Source: Pseudomonas nicosulfuronedens
GTDB taxonomy: Bacteria; Pseudomonadota; Gammaproteobacteria; Pseudomonadales; Pseudomonadaceae
Length of the DNA: 64,000 nt
Assembly (NCBI RefSeq): GCF_005877905.1
Contig: NZ_SWDV01000008.1
Coordinates: 107,106-171,105 of the forward strand
Direction of reading: 5' to 3'
Made by a program: the position numbers and the translations under genes. Shown here in pieces: positions 38,499 to 47,264 of this stretch (position 1 is the first letter of the stretch; every line of letters begins with the position of its first letter). Under the pieces are notes generated by a model that was not told the DNA's origin, ran no database searches, and saw nothing but the letters and a program-made list of their open reading frames with translations.

Positions 38499-38966
38499 AT
38501 GCGAGTTCCCCTGTTTCTGATTCTTCTGTTCCCGCTGATCGAGCTGGCCGTGATGATCAAGGTCGGCAGTGTGATCGGCGTGGGCTGGACCCTTCTGCTG
38601 ATCATCGCCGGTGCCTTCATTGGTGCCGCGGTGCTACGCGTGGCGGGCGTCGCCACTGCGCTGCGTGCCCGCGAGCGCCTGAATCGCGGCGAGCTGCCCG
38701 AGCAGGAAATGCTCGAAGGCCTGGTCATTGCCCTCGGCGGTGGCCTGCTGATGCTGCCTGGCTTCATCAGCGACATCGTCGGCCTGCTCTGCCTGATCCC
38801 CTTCACCCGCCGGCTGATGCTTGGCCGCGTACGCCAGCGCATGCAGGAGCAAGCCGAGCGTCGTCGCGCCTTCGCCGACGATCCGGCCGCCCAGCACCGT
38901 AGCGGCCCCAGCGTGATCGAGGGCGAGTACCAGCGCCGCGAGGAAGACCGCGACCGCTTGCGTTGA
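38499..38966 (+). CDS. fxsA: FxsA family membrane protein
   Basis: The 155-residue cytoplasmic membrane protein has three to four hydrophobic segments (LFLILLFPLIELAVMIKVG; VGWTLLLIIAGAFIGAAVL; ALGGGLLMLPGFISDIVGLL) and a charged, probably disordered C-terminal tail. In E. coli, FxsA (SuppF) overproduction eases F-exclusion of phage T7; its normal role is unknown. AAGGA precedes the ATG. It lies upstream of groESL, as in other pseudomonads. Confidence 0.9.
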   Translation: MRVPLFLILLFPLIELAVMIKVGSVIGVGWTLLLIIAGAFIGAAVLRVAGVATALRARERLNRGELPEQEMLEGLVIALGGGLLMLPGFISDIVGLLCLIPFTRRLMLGRVRQRMQEQAERRRAFADDPAAQHRSGPSVIEGEYQRREEDRDRLR

Positions 38967-39027
38967 GCTTCGGGCGGTTTCGCCCGCCCAAGGCACCCTC
39001 CGTTAGCAAAAATTTTTTCGTCACACA

Positions 39028-39056
39028 CTTGAAATGCCTTGTAGCGACCTTATGTA
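39028..39056 (+). promoter_or_regulatory. Heat-shock (sigma32/RpoH) promoter of groESL
   Basis: CTTGAAA (39028-39034) and CCTTATGTA (39048-39056) are 13 bases apart. The RpoH consensus is CTTGAAA with a CCCATnTA-type -10 after 11-16 bases. The -35 is perfect and the -10 is near consensus, 148 bases before groES. Confidence 0.7.
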
Positions 39057-39203
39057 CCGGTCACCGCAAGGTCCCTGTCATACGGACAGGCTGCTCTTTA
39101 CGCGTCTCGCCAGCCGGGACGCAAACCGGCGCCGCCGGATTCAATAAAACCTGCCGGGCATCGATCCGGCCGTTGGAAATCACAGTTTGGGAGAGTTACG
39201 ACT

Positions 39204-39497
39204 ATGAAGCTTCGTCCTCTGCATGACCGCGTCGTCATCCGTCGCAGCGAGGAAGAGACCAAGACCGCAGGCGGCATCGTGCTGCCGGGTTCCGCCGCCG
39301 AGAAGCCGAACCGCGGTGAAGTGGTCGCTGTTGGTGCCGGCCGTGTCCTGGACAACGGCGAAGTTCGCGCTCTGGCCGTGAAGGTCGGTGACAAGGTGGT
39401 CTTCGGTCCGTACTCCGGCAGCAACGCCATCAAGGTCGACGGCGAAGAACTGCTGGTGATGGGCGAGTCCGAGATCCTCGCCGTCCTGGAAGACTGA
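39204..39497 (+). CDS. groES: GroES, co-chaperonin (Hsp10)
   Basis: This 97-residue heptameric lid of the GroEL chamber includes [14 protein letters not shown] at the N-terminus, the mobile loop [20 protein letters not shown] that docks on GroEL, and EILAVLED at the C-terminus. GGGAGAG precedes the ATG. It heads the groESL operon behind an RpoH-type promoter. Confidence 0.98.
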   Translation: MKLRPLHDRVVIRRSEEETKTAGGIVLPGSAAEKPNRGEVVAVGAGRVLDNGEVRALAVKVGDKVVFGPYSGSNAIKVDGEELLVMGESEILAVLED

Positions 39498-39534
39498 TTT
39501 TCAGTCCGTCCACTCCCCACCGAATTCGATTTAG

Positions 39535-41187
<1,653 letters not shown>

Positions 41188-41209
41188 GCCACCTGGCACC
41201 TGCTGTAGG

Positions 41210-41237
41210 AAAAAGCCCCGCCTAGGCGGGGCTTTTT
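41210..41237 (+). terminator. Terminator after groESL
   Basis: AAAAAGCCCCGCC, two-base loop TA, GGCGGGGCTTTTT. The strong symmetrical hairpin ends 28 bases before the fluoride riboswitch begins, insulating crcB from groESL. Confidence 0.92.
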
Positions 41238-41265
41238 CATGGGCGCAGGTTATGCCAGACTGCGC

Positions 41266-41343
41266 CGCAGGAGATGGCATTCCTCCTTCAACCGCCCTTG
41301 TGGCTGATGATGCCTACGCATAGACCTGGAAAGGCGCGTAGGC
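41266..41343 (+). promoter_or_regulatory. Fluoride riboswitch (crcB motif) with switching helix
   Basis: GGAGATGGCATTCCTCC (41270-41286), AACCGCC (41290-41296) and GGCTGATGATGCCTACG (41302-41318) match the fluoride aptamer, including the GAUGGCAUUCCUCC-type P1 hairpin and the GAUGAUGCCUAC strand that forms the pseudoknot. Downstream, GCGTAGGC (41336-41343) is fully complementary to GCCTACGC (41312-41319) and can pull the aptamer 3' strand into another helix. A poly-U tract is absent, so control is probably translational or by another route. It precedes crcB, the expected target. Confidence 0.9.
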
Positions 41344-41387
41344 GCTCGCCTGCAGCCTGTCCAAAACACCTTCCCCAGGACAGGACC

Positions 41388-41771
41388 ATGTGGAAATCCA
41401 TTCTCGCCGTCTCACTCGGAGCCGCCCTCGGCGCACTGCTGCGCTGGGTGCTCGGGCTCAAGCTCAATACCCTCCTGCCATCCATGCCGCCGGGCACGGT
41501 TGTCGCCAATCTGGTTGGTGGCTACATCATTGGCGCAGCCATCGCCTTCTTCGCCAACTCCCCCGGCCTGGCGCCAGAATGGCGGTTACTGATCATCACT
41601 GGCTTCTGCGGTGGCCTGACGACCTTCTCCACCTTCTCGGCTGAAGTCGTCGTGCTGTTGCAGCAGGGGCGTCTCGCCTGGGCAATGGGCACTGTCGCCA
41701 CGCACCTCGCCGGTTCCCTGTTGATGACCCTGGCCGGACTCTGGTCTGTGCACGCGCTGATGGGCCGCTAG
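41388..41771 (+). CDS. crcB: CrcB/Fluc, fluoride-specific ion channel
   Basis: This 127-residue inner-membrane protein has four helices and forms a dual-topology dimer that exports fluoride. It shows [32 protein letters not shown], the signature [17 protein letters not shown] with the Phe-box and track Thr/Ser residues, and a C-terminal helix. ATG 41388 gives [11 protein letters not shown]; the frame is open from 41274, but that part is the riboswitch. The upstream aptamer makes fluoride-induced expression very likely. The DUF190 gene follows after 16 bases. Confidence 0.95.
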   Translation: MWKSILAVSLGAALGALLRWVLGLKLNTLLPSMPPGTVVANLVGGYIIGAAIAFFANSPGLAPEWRLLIITGFCGGLTTFSTFSAEVVVLLQQGRLAWAMGTVATHLAGSLLMTLAGLWSVHALMGR

Positions 41772-41787
41772 GCCCTGGGAGGAAACC

Positions 41788-42108
41788 ATGAACGGCTTTC
41801 AGTTGAAGTTCTTCACCCAGCAGGACCGCAAGCATGCCGGCCTGCCTTTGGCTCAATGGCTGCTGGAAGAGGCGCGCCGGCAAGGCGTGCGCGGTGCCAC
41901 CCTGATGACGGCAAGCGAAGGTTTCGGCAAGACCGGTCGCATCCACTATGCACACTTCTTCGAACTGGCCGACCAGCCGCAGGAAGTCACCATGGCCGTG
42001 AGCGAGGAAGACTCGGAGCGCATCTTCGAGGCGATCCGCAATGCGGGTGTGAAGTTGTTCTACGTGAAGACGCCGATCGAGTTCGGGGTCACGGGCGAGG
42101 ACGACTGA
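41788..42108 (+). CDS. DUF190 (PII-like) protein linked to CrcB
   Basis: The 106-residue DUF190 family protein has a ferredoxin-like, PII-like fold: LKFFTQQDRKHAGLPLAQWLLEEARRQG, ATLMTASEGFGKTGRIH and EEDSERIFEAIRNAGVKLFYVKTPIEFG. COG1993 members are repeatedly found next to crcB, suggesting a regulatory or metabolic role in fluoride resistance, but none is proven. It is probably co-transcribed with crcB and therefore also controlled by the fluoride riboswitch. GGGAGGAAACC is its ribosome-binding site. Confidence 0.88.
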   Translation: MNGFQLKFFTQQDRKHAGLPLAQWLLEEARRQGVRGATLMTASEGFGKTGRIHYAHFFELADQPQEVTMAVSEEDSERIFEAIRNAGVKLFYVKTPIEFGVTGEDD

Positions 42109-42140
42109 CTCCCGCCTGGTTATTGCATTCAGCGCGTTGC

Positions 42141-42164
42141 GTGTCAGTGCTACCGTGTCAGTGC
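42141..42164. repeat. Direct repeat GTGTCAGTGC upstream of colR
   Basis: GTGTCAGTGC at 42141-42150 recurs exactly at 42155-42164, with a 14-base period. It lies 85-108 bases before colR, and no known operator matches. It could be a regulator site or a chance duplication. Confidence 0.35.
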
Positions 42165-42172
42165 GAGCAAGT

Positions 42173-42188
42173 GTGAAAAATCCGTCAA
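42173..42188 (-). promoter_or_regulatory. ColR-box-like site in the colR promoter
   Basis: On the minus strand the site reads TTGACGGATTTTTCAC. As I recall it, the P. putida ColR consensus is YYNASNNYTTTTTCAC, which fits at 15 of 16 positions. Its place about 61 bases before colR suggests autoregulation. The consensus is from memory and should be checked. Confidence 0.5.
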
Positions 42189-42189
42189 G

Positions 42190-42211
42190 GGCGCTTAAGT
42201 TCCATTTAAGC
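42190..42211. promoter_or_regulatory. CTTAA/TTAAG imperfect palindrome before colR
   Basis: The stretch GCGCTTAAG-TTCCAT-TTAAGCC (about 42190-42212) contains two TTAAG half-sites 11 bases apart, also forming a partial palindrome. Half-sites spaced by one helix turn are typical of two-component regulator sites, for example PhoP-type boxes. The identity of the binder is not clear. Confidence 0.35.
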
Positions 42212-42248
42212 CAGTTACGCTAGAGTGCTGTTCGCGAAAGGAGAGCAC

Positions 42249-42932
42249 ATGCGCATTCTGTTGGTTGAAGACAATCGGGACATCCTGGCCAATATGGCCG
42301 ACTACCTGGGCCTCAAGGGCTATACGGTGGATTGTGCCCAGGACGGCCTGTCCGGATTGCACCTGGCGGCGACGTCCCATTACGACCTGATCGTGCTGGA
42401 CGTGATGCTGCCGGGGCTGGACGGCTTCACCCTGTGTCGCCGCCTGCGCGAAGATGCGCGCCGTGACACTCCGGTGATCATGCTCACCGCTCGCGACCAG
42501 CTGGACGACCGCCTGCAGGGCTTCCGCTCCGGCGCCGACGATTACCTGCTCAAACCCTTCGCGCTCTCCGAGCTGGCCGCCCGCATCGAAGCGGTGCTGC
42601 GTCGTAGCCAGGGTGGCGGGCGTCGCGAACTGCAGGTCGCCGACCTGAGCTACAACCTCGACACCCTCGAAGTGAACCGTGCCGGCAAGCCGCTGAAGCT
42701 CAACCCCATCGGCCTCAAGCTGCTGGCGGTGCTGATGCAGAAGAGCCCGCATGTGGTGCGCCGTGACGTGCTCGAGGAGGCTGTGTGGGGTGATGACTGC
42801 CCCGACAGCGACAGCCTGCGCAGCCACGTTCACCAGTTGCGTCAAGTGATCGATAAGCCCTTCGGCTCCTCCCTGCTGCACACGGTGCATGGCGTCGGCT
42901 ACAAGCTGGCGGAGGATGCGCATGGAGTATAA
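42249..42932 (+). CDS. colR: ColR, OmpR-family response regulator
   Basis: In 227 residues the receiver domain has phospho-acceptor Asp51 (LIVLDVMLPGLDG), Thr (MLTARD) and Lys (LLKPF). The winged-helix domain has ELQVADLSYNLDTLEVNRAG and SDSLRSHVHQLRQVIDKPFG. ColR controls outer-membrane integrity, Zn/Fe tolerance and LPS-modifying genes in Pseudomonas. ATG 42249 follows AAAGGAGAG. The stop overlaps colS by 11 bases, the usual arrangement. A ColR-box-like site precedes it. Confidence 0.94.
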   Translation: MRILLVEDNRDILANMADYLGLKGYTVDCAQDGLSGLHLAATSHYDLIVLDVMLPGLDGFTLCRRLREDARRDTPVIMLTARDQLDDRLQGFRSGADDYLLKPFALSELAARIEAVLRRSQGGGRRELQVADLSYNLDTLEVNRAGKPLKLNPIGLKLLAVLMQKSPHVVRRDVLEEAVWGDDCPDSDSLRSHVHQLRQVIDKPFGSSLLHTVHGVGYKLAEDAHGV

Positions 42933-44196
42933 GCAGAGCCTTTCCCGACGGATTGTCTTTGCCTTCGTACTCATGACCGCCGCCGTAGGCGGCCTGTTTT
43001 CGGTGGGAATCGTCGGCGTCGTTCATATTGTCGAAGAGCGCCTGATCTCCCGCGACCTCGGCGGTGAACTGGACCGCATCATCAATGAGGACCTGGGCAA
43101 CGGCCAGGCCCCCAAGCTCGACCCGGGCATGCGCTTCTTCATCAGCGATGGTGCCGGCGTCTATGCCATGCCGCCGGCGCTGCGCCGGCTGGATGCTGGT
43201 TTCCACGAGGTTTTTGACGGCGAGTTGTCATTCCATGCGCTGGCGCGCGATATCGACGGCCGCCGTTTCGTCCTGCTGCAGGACCAGAGCGATTTCGAGG
43301 CGCGTGAGCAGATTCTCTACGCCGCCGTCGTCACCGGCTATGTCCTTAGCCTGGCCCTGTCCGGAGTCCTTGGCTGGCTGCTGGCGCGCAAGGTCATGGA
43401 GCCGGTGTCGCGCCTGGCGCGGCAGGTTCGCCACCGAGACCAGTTGCTGGAACTGGCGCCGCCCATGTCGCCGGACTACGCCAACGACGAGGTGGGCGAG
43501 CTGGCGGCGGCCTTCGATTACGCCATGGGTCGGCTGCACGATGTGCTGACCCGGGAGAAGCTCTTTACCAGCGATGTCAGCCATGAACTGCGCACCCCGT
43601 TGATGGTGATCGCCACCAGTTGCGAACTGCTGGCGGAGGAGCCGGGGCTCAGCCCGCGGGCGCGCGCTCAGCTGGCGCGCATGAACAGCGCCTGCGAAGA
43701 GATGCGTGATCTGGTGCAGACCTTCCTGATGCTGGCGCGGGCCCAGCGCAGGGACATGGCCATGGTGTCCCAGGCTGGATTGCGGAAGATCGGCGACGAG
43801 CTGGTCGCACAGTGGCGCGGCCCTATCGAAGCGAAGGGCCTGACCCTGGAATACAGCGTCGACGAGGAGATGCCCGGGCAGTTCAACGCACCTTTCCTGC
43901 GCTCGGTAATGAGCAATTTATTGCGCAATGCCATGCATTACACCGAAAGCGGCAGCATCCGCTTACAACTTGGACCGACCGGATTCTGGGTCGAAGATAC
44001 CGGCGCTGGCATCCCGGAGGAACAGCGCGAACGCGTCTTCCAGCCGTTCGTGCGCGGCCAGAACCCGCGTGGTGAGGGGCTTGGCCTGGGGTTGTCGCTG
44101 GTCAAGCGGATCTGCGCGTCCGAAGGCTGGGACGTCACGCTGCGTCCTGCCGAACCCCATGGCTGTCGCTTCGAAGTTCGCCTAGCTGTCGTTTGA
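42922..44196 (+). CDS. colS: ColS, metal-sensing sensor histidine kinase
   Basis: The 424-residue kinase has TM1 at about 11-34, a periplasmic loop of about 95 residues, TM2 at about 132-155, HAMP, HisKA (SDVSHELRTPL) and HATPase_c (FLRSVMSNLLRNAMHY, DTGAGIPEEQ, GEGLGLGLSLV). The periplasmic loop carries His35, Glu38, His95, Glu96, His105 and an ExxE at Glu126/Glu129. Such Glu and His residues underlie Fe(III)/Zn sensing in P. putida ColS. ATG 42922 has GGAGG six bases upstream and gives MEYKQSLSRR. Confidence 0.93.
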   Translation: MEYKQSLSRRIVFAFVLMTAAVGGLFSVGIVGVVHIVEERLISRDLGGELDRIINEDLGNGQAPKLDPGMRFFISDGAGVYAMPPALRRLDAGFHEVFDGELSFHALARDIDGRRFVLLQDQSDFEAREQILYAAVVTGYVLSLALSGVLGWLLARKVMEPVSRLARQVRHRDQLLELAPPMSPDYANDEVGELAAAFDYAMGRLHDVLTREKLFTSDVSHELRTPLMVIATSCELLAEEPGLSPRARAQLARMNSACEEMRDLVQTFLMLARAQRRDMAMVSQAGLRKIGDELVAQWRGPIEAKGLTLEYSVDEEMPGQFNAPFLRSVMSNLLRNAMHYTESGSIRLQLGPTGFWVEDTGAGIPEEQRERVFQPFVRGQNPRGEGLGLGLSLVKRICASEGWDVTLRPAEPHGCRFEVRLAVV

Positions 44197-44208
44197 CAAA
44201 AACTTCAC
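44193..44208 (+). promoter_or_regulatory. Partial ColR-box-like site before the LPS-methyltransferase operon
   Basis: TTGACAAAAACTTCAC keeps the TTGAC...TTCAC ends of the ColR-box consensus but differs in the middle T-run (12 of 16 positions). It lies 71 bases before the methyltransferase gene, which belongs to the ColR-controlled operon in P. fluorescens. TTGACA could also be a -35 element. Confidence 0.4.
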
Positions 44209-44278
44209 AAGTGCATGACCCGGCTGTGACAGGCTGGTTTGTATCGTTCGCCCTGAATTCGGGAAAGGTAAATATCCG

Positions 44279-44950
44279 ATGACTGAAAAACCCGTCGACC
44301 TGGAGTTCTCCCAAAAGTACGACCGCCAGCACGCAGAGCGTTACCTGCGCAAGCACCAGGCCGGACTCTCCCGGAAACTTTCCCACTGGCGCGATGTCCA
44401 AGTCGCCCGCCAGGCTCTCAAGCTTGCCGGCCAGCCCAACCTGGTACTCGACCTGCCATGCGGTGCCGGTCGTTTCTGGCCAATGCTGGCCGAAAAGGAG
44501 AACCGGGTGATCATCGGGGCGGACAATTCCCCGGACATGATCGCCGTGGCCTGCGCCGGTCAACCGAATGAGGTTGTAAAACGCGTCCGACCTTTGCAGA
44601 CTTCCGCGTTTGCCATTGATTTACCCGACAACGCCGTCGATAGCATCTTCTCGATGCGCCTGATGCACCACATCGGCGAATCTGAGGATCGTTTGACGAT
44701 GTTGCGCGAATTTCACCGCGTAACCCGTGACTCGGTGATCCTGTCGATGTGGGTCGATGGCAACTTCAAGTCCTGGAAACGTGCTCGCGCCGAGTCGAAT
44801 CGCAAGAAACACGCCTACCAGAACCGCTTCGTGATTCCCGCCAAGACCATTGAGGCGGAGTTCCGCCAGGCTGGTTTCAAGGTCCAGGATCACATTGATT
44901 TCGTCCCGCTCGTACACATGTGGCGGGTCTACATTCTGCGTAAGGAGTGA
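44279..44950 (+). CDS. SAM-dependent methyltransferase (ORF222/WarA type), ColR-regulon member
   Basis: This 223-residue Rossmann-fold class I methyltransferase has SAM motif I LVLDLPCGAGRFWPML (about 60-75), motif II VIIGADNSPDM, and motif IV DNAVDSIFSMRLMHHIG. In P. fluorescens WCS365 the equivalent gene is in an operon with wapQ under ColRS and affects the outer membrane/LPS. Here it follows colS and precedes inaA by three bases, in keeping with that role. The exact substrate is not known. Confidence 0.87.
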   Translation: MTEKPVDLEFSQKYDRQHAERYLRKHQAGLSRKLSHWRDVQVARQALKLAGQPNLVLDLPCGAGRFWPMLAEKENRVIIGADNSPDMIAVACAGQPNEVVKRVRPLQTSAFAIDLPDNAVDSIFSMRLMHHIGESEDRLTMLREFHRVTRDSVILSMWVDGNFKSWKRARAESNRKKHAYQNRFVIPAKTIEAEFRQAGFKVQDHIDFVPLVHMWRVYILRKE

Positions 44951-44953
44951 TGG

Positions 44954-45658
44954 ATGGCCGTTGATCTGGCTTCGCTGCAGCAAATTTCCGGTGAGAACGC
45001 CATCGACCGTTGGCTCCAGGTGCCCGGCAAGTGGGTCGAGGAACCCAACCGTCGGCGTGGCGGCGAAAGCGGCGTGCAGCGAGTCCTGACCTCCGACGGC
45101 CGGATGCTCTATCGCAAGCAGCAGATGGGGCACATCTATCGCGATCTGCTGCATCCCTTCGGCTATCCCACCGCCATCCGCGAGCGCAATGCGCTGAAGG
45201 CCGCCGAAGCACTGGGTGTGAAAGTGCCGACCCTGGTCTACGCCGGCTGCCGCAAGGTGGACGGCGAATGGCAGGCGCTGCTGGTCACCGAGTCTCTGGA
45301 CGGCTTCAGCAGCCTGGAAGATTGCTACGCCCGTGGTGACCAGGAGCGCTGGGGTGAAGCCCTGCACCAAAGAATTCTGCAACATTACGGTAGTACCCTT
45401 GCAAAGCTTAACGCCGGCCGTTGGCAGCATGGCTGCCTCTACCTGAAGCACGTGTTCGTGAAGGTGGACGGTGACAAGATCGAAGTGGCCCTGATTGACA
45501 TGGAAAAAGCCCGCCAGCGCTTCAGCGCCCAGCGTGCTGCCCGTCACGATCTTCGCCAGGTGAAACGCCGCTCGTCGTGGACAGAGGCGCAATGGCAGGC
45601 CTTTGTCTATGGTTACCAAGCGGCGTTTGGCAGCGCCATCAAAGGGTTGCAGACATGA
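44954..45658 (+). CDS. inaA: InaA/WapQ-like lipopolysaccharide kinase family protein
   Basis: The 234-residue protein has a kinase fold related to the LPS heptose kinases (Kdo/WaaP family). Visible features are YRKQQMGHIYRDLLHPFGYPTAIRERNALKAAEALGVKVP as the N-lobe and the catalytic-type loop HGCLYLKHVFV followed by the metal-binding Asp in LIDMEKARQRF. It probably phosphorylates the LPS inner core or a related envelope substrate. Members are acid- or stress-inducible (ina). Its stop overlaps the start of the next gene (ATGA). Confidence 0.87.
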   Translation: MAVDLASLQQISGENAIDRWLQVPGKWVEEPNRRRGGESGVQRVLTSDGRMLYRKQQMGHIYRDLLHPFGYPTAIRERNALKAAEALGVKVPTLVYAGCRKVDGEWQALLVTESLDGFSSLEDCYARGDQERWGEALHQRILQHYGSTLAKLNAGRWQHGCLYLKHVFVKVDGDKIEVALIDMEKARQRFSAQRAARHDLRQVKRRSSWTEAQWQAFVYGYQAAFGSAIKGLQT

Positions 45659-45879
45659 AGTTAGAAATTACGCGAGGTTTGCTCCTCGTCGGCGCGCTCG
45701 GGGTGGCAACCCTGGCGGCGGCGGCCTGGCATGAGCCGGGGCCTTCGGTCATTTCCGGAAAAGGCGGCCTGGACAGCTGCCCGATGCCGCCCAACCTGCG
45801 CGCCAAGCAACAGGACATCCGTCCGGATGACGACCTGCTGCTTTTCCTGTTCGGGATGTCGCAGAGCAAAGCACGCTGA
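45655..45879 (+). CDS. Small secreted or membrane-anchored hypothetical protein
   Basis: The 74-residue protein begins with a signal or anchor sequence (about 1-24, ITRGLLLVGALGVATLAAAAW) and has a conserved-looking tail CPMPPNLRAKQQDIRPDDDLLLFLFGMSQS. One Cys in GLDSCPMPP is the only one. I know no function; genes of this size lie downstream of inaA in several pseudomonads. Its ATG overlaps the inaA stop, so it belongs to the ColR-linked operon. A terminator follows. Confidence 0.75.
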   Translation: MKLEITRGLLLVGALGVATLAAAAWHEPGPSVISGKGGLDSCPMPPNLRAKQQDIRPDDDLLLFLFGMSQSKAR

Positions 45880-45895
45880 TTTCTGATTCCAACTC

Positions 45896-45921
45896 AAAAC
45901 CCCGCCCAGGCGGGGTTTTTT
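45896..45921 (+). terminator. Terminator of the colRS-linked methyltransferase/inaA operon
   Basis: AAAACCCCGCC, loop CA, GGCGGGGTTTTTT. The stem is strong and the pncB start lies 49 bases downstream. Confidence 0.9.
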
Positions 45922-45969
45922 GTGGGCGACGGGTTTAGACTGCCGATTCAAGCCTGCAATGAGATGAGC

Positions 45970-47169
45970 ATGAGCGACAGCGCATTTTCCCGGCGGATCG
46001 TGCAGAACCTGCTGGATACCGACTTCTACAAGCTGAGCATGATGCAGGCGGTGCTGCACAACTACCCCAACGCCGAAGTCGAGTGGGAGTTCCGCTGCCG
46101 CAACGAAGAGGACCTGCGCGCCTACCTGGACCCGCTGCGCGAGCAGATCGAGCAACTGGCGGAGCTCTCCTTCGCAGCACAGGACCTGGCTTTCCTCGAG
46201 CGCATTCCGTTCTTCAAGCCCGACTTCATTCGATTTCTGGGTCTGTTCCGCTTCAATCCCCGTTACGTGGAGTTGGGTGTGGAGAACGAGGAGCTGTTCC
46301 TGCGCCTGAAAGGGCCGTGGCTGCACGTGATTCTCTTCGAGGTACCGCTGCTGGCGATCATCAGCGAAGTGCGCAACCGGCACCGCCATCCGGGCACGAC
46401 GCTGACGATGGTTCGCGAGCGTCTGCAGGAGAAATTCGACTGGCTGCGCAAGGAGGCCAGTGCCCAGGAGCTGGCGGGTTTCAAGATGGCCGACTTCGGT
46501 ACTCGCCGACGCTTCTCCTACCCGGTACAGGAGGCCGTAGTCCGCGACCTGCGCGACGGTTTCCCGGGGCACTTCGTCGGTACGAGCAATGTCCATCTCG
46601 CCCGTGAGCTGGGAGTGAAACCGCTGGGGACCATGGCCCACGAGTGGCTGATGGCGCACCAGCAGCTCGGCCCGCGGCTGATCGACAGTCAAGCCGCTGC
46701 CCTGGACGCCTGGGTTCGCGAGTACCGCGGCCAATTGGGCATCGCCCTGACCGATTGCATCACCATGGAAGCCTTCCTGGCGGATTTCGACCTGTACTTC
46801 GCCAAGCTCTTCGACGGCCTGCGCCACGACTCGGGCGACCCGCTGGAGTGGGCGGAGAAGGCCATCCGTCATTACGAGCACCTGGGTATCGACCCGCTGA
46901 CCAAGACCCTGGTGTTCTCCGACGGCCTCAACCTGCCGCGTGCGCTGGAAATCTACCGTGCGCTGCGCGAGCGCATTGACGTCAGCTTCGGTATCGGCAC
47001 GCATTTCACCTGCGATGTGCCGGGTGTGCAGCCGATGAACATCGTTCTGAAGATGACCGCCTGCAACGGCCACCCGGTGGCGAAGATCTCCGATGCGCCG
47101 GGCAAGACCCAGTGCAAGGACGAGAACTTCCTGCACTACCTCAAGCACGTCTTCAAAGTACCGGGGTAG
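45970..47169 (+). CDS. pncB: PncB, nicotinate phosphoribosyltransferase
   Basis: PncB converts nicotinate and PRPP to nicotinate mononucleotide in NAD salvage. The 399-residue protein has [21 protein letters not shown] at the N-terminus, [31 protein letters not shown] with the His phosphorylated in the catalytic cycle, the [13 protein letters not shown] segment, [15 protein letters not shown] and the PRPP-binding [12 protein letters not shown] 45970 ([12 protein letters not shown]) gives the standard length; ATG 45964 would add two residues. Confidence 0.94.
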   Translation: MSDSAFSRRIVQNLLDTDFYKLSMMQAVLHNYPNAEVEWEFRCRNEEDLRAYLDPLREQIEQLAELSFAAQDLAFLERIPFFKPDFIRFLGLFRFNPRYVELGVENEELFLRLKGPWLHVILFEVPLLAIISEVRNRHRHPGTTLTMVRERLQEKFDWLRKEASAQELAGFKMADFGTRRRFSYPVQEAVVRDLRDGFPGHFVGTSNVHLARELGVKPLGTMAHEWLMAHQQLGPRLIDSQAAALDAWVREYRGQLGIALTDCITMEAFLADFDLYFAKLFDGLRHDSGDPLEWAEKAIRHYEHLGIDPLTKTLVFSDGLNLPRALEIYRALRERIDVSFGIGTHFTCDVPGVQPMNIVLKMTACNGHPVAKISDAPGKTQCKDENFLHYLKHVFKVPG

Positions 47170-47264
47170 CCGATTGCGCGGCACGTCGGGACGCGCCACT
47201 CTTGTTCAAGCATTCATCGCGACAGGCCTACTGGCGCGACAGGTCCACTGAAGGGGAACAACGG

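Noticed and set aside
41274..41387. A longer crcB with a 38-residue N-terminal extension
   Set aside because: The extension is the fluoride aptamer; CrcB proteins start at MWKSILAV.
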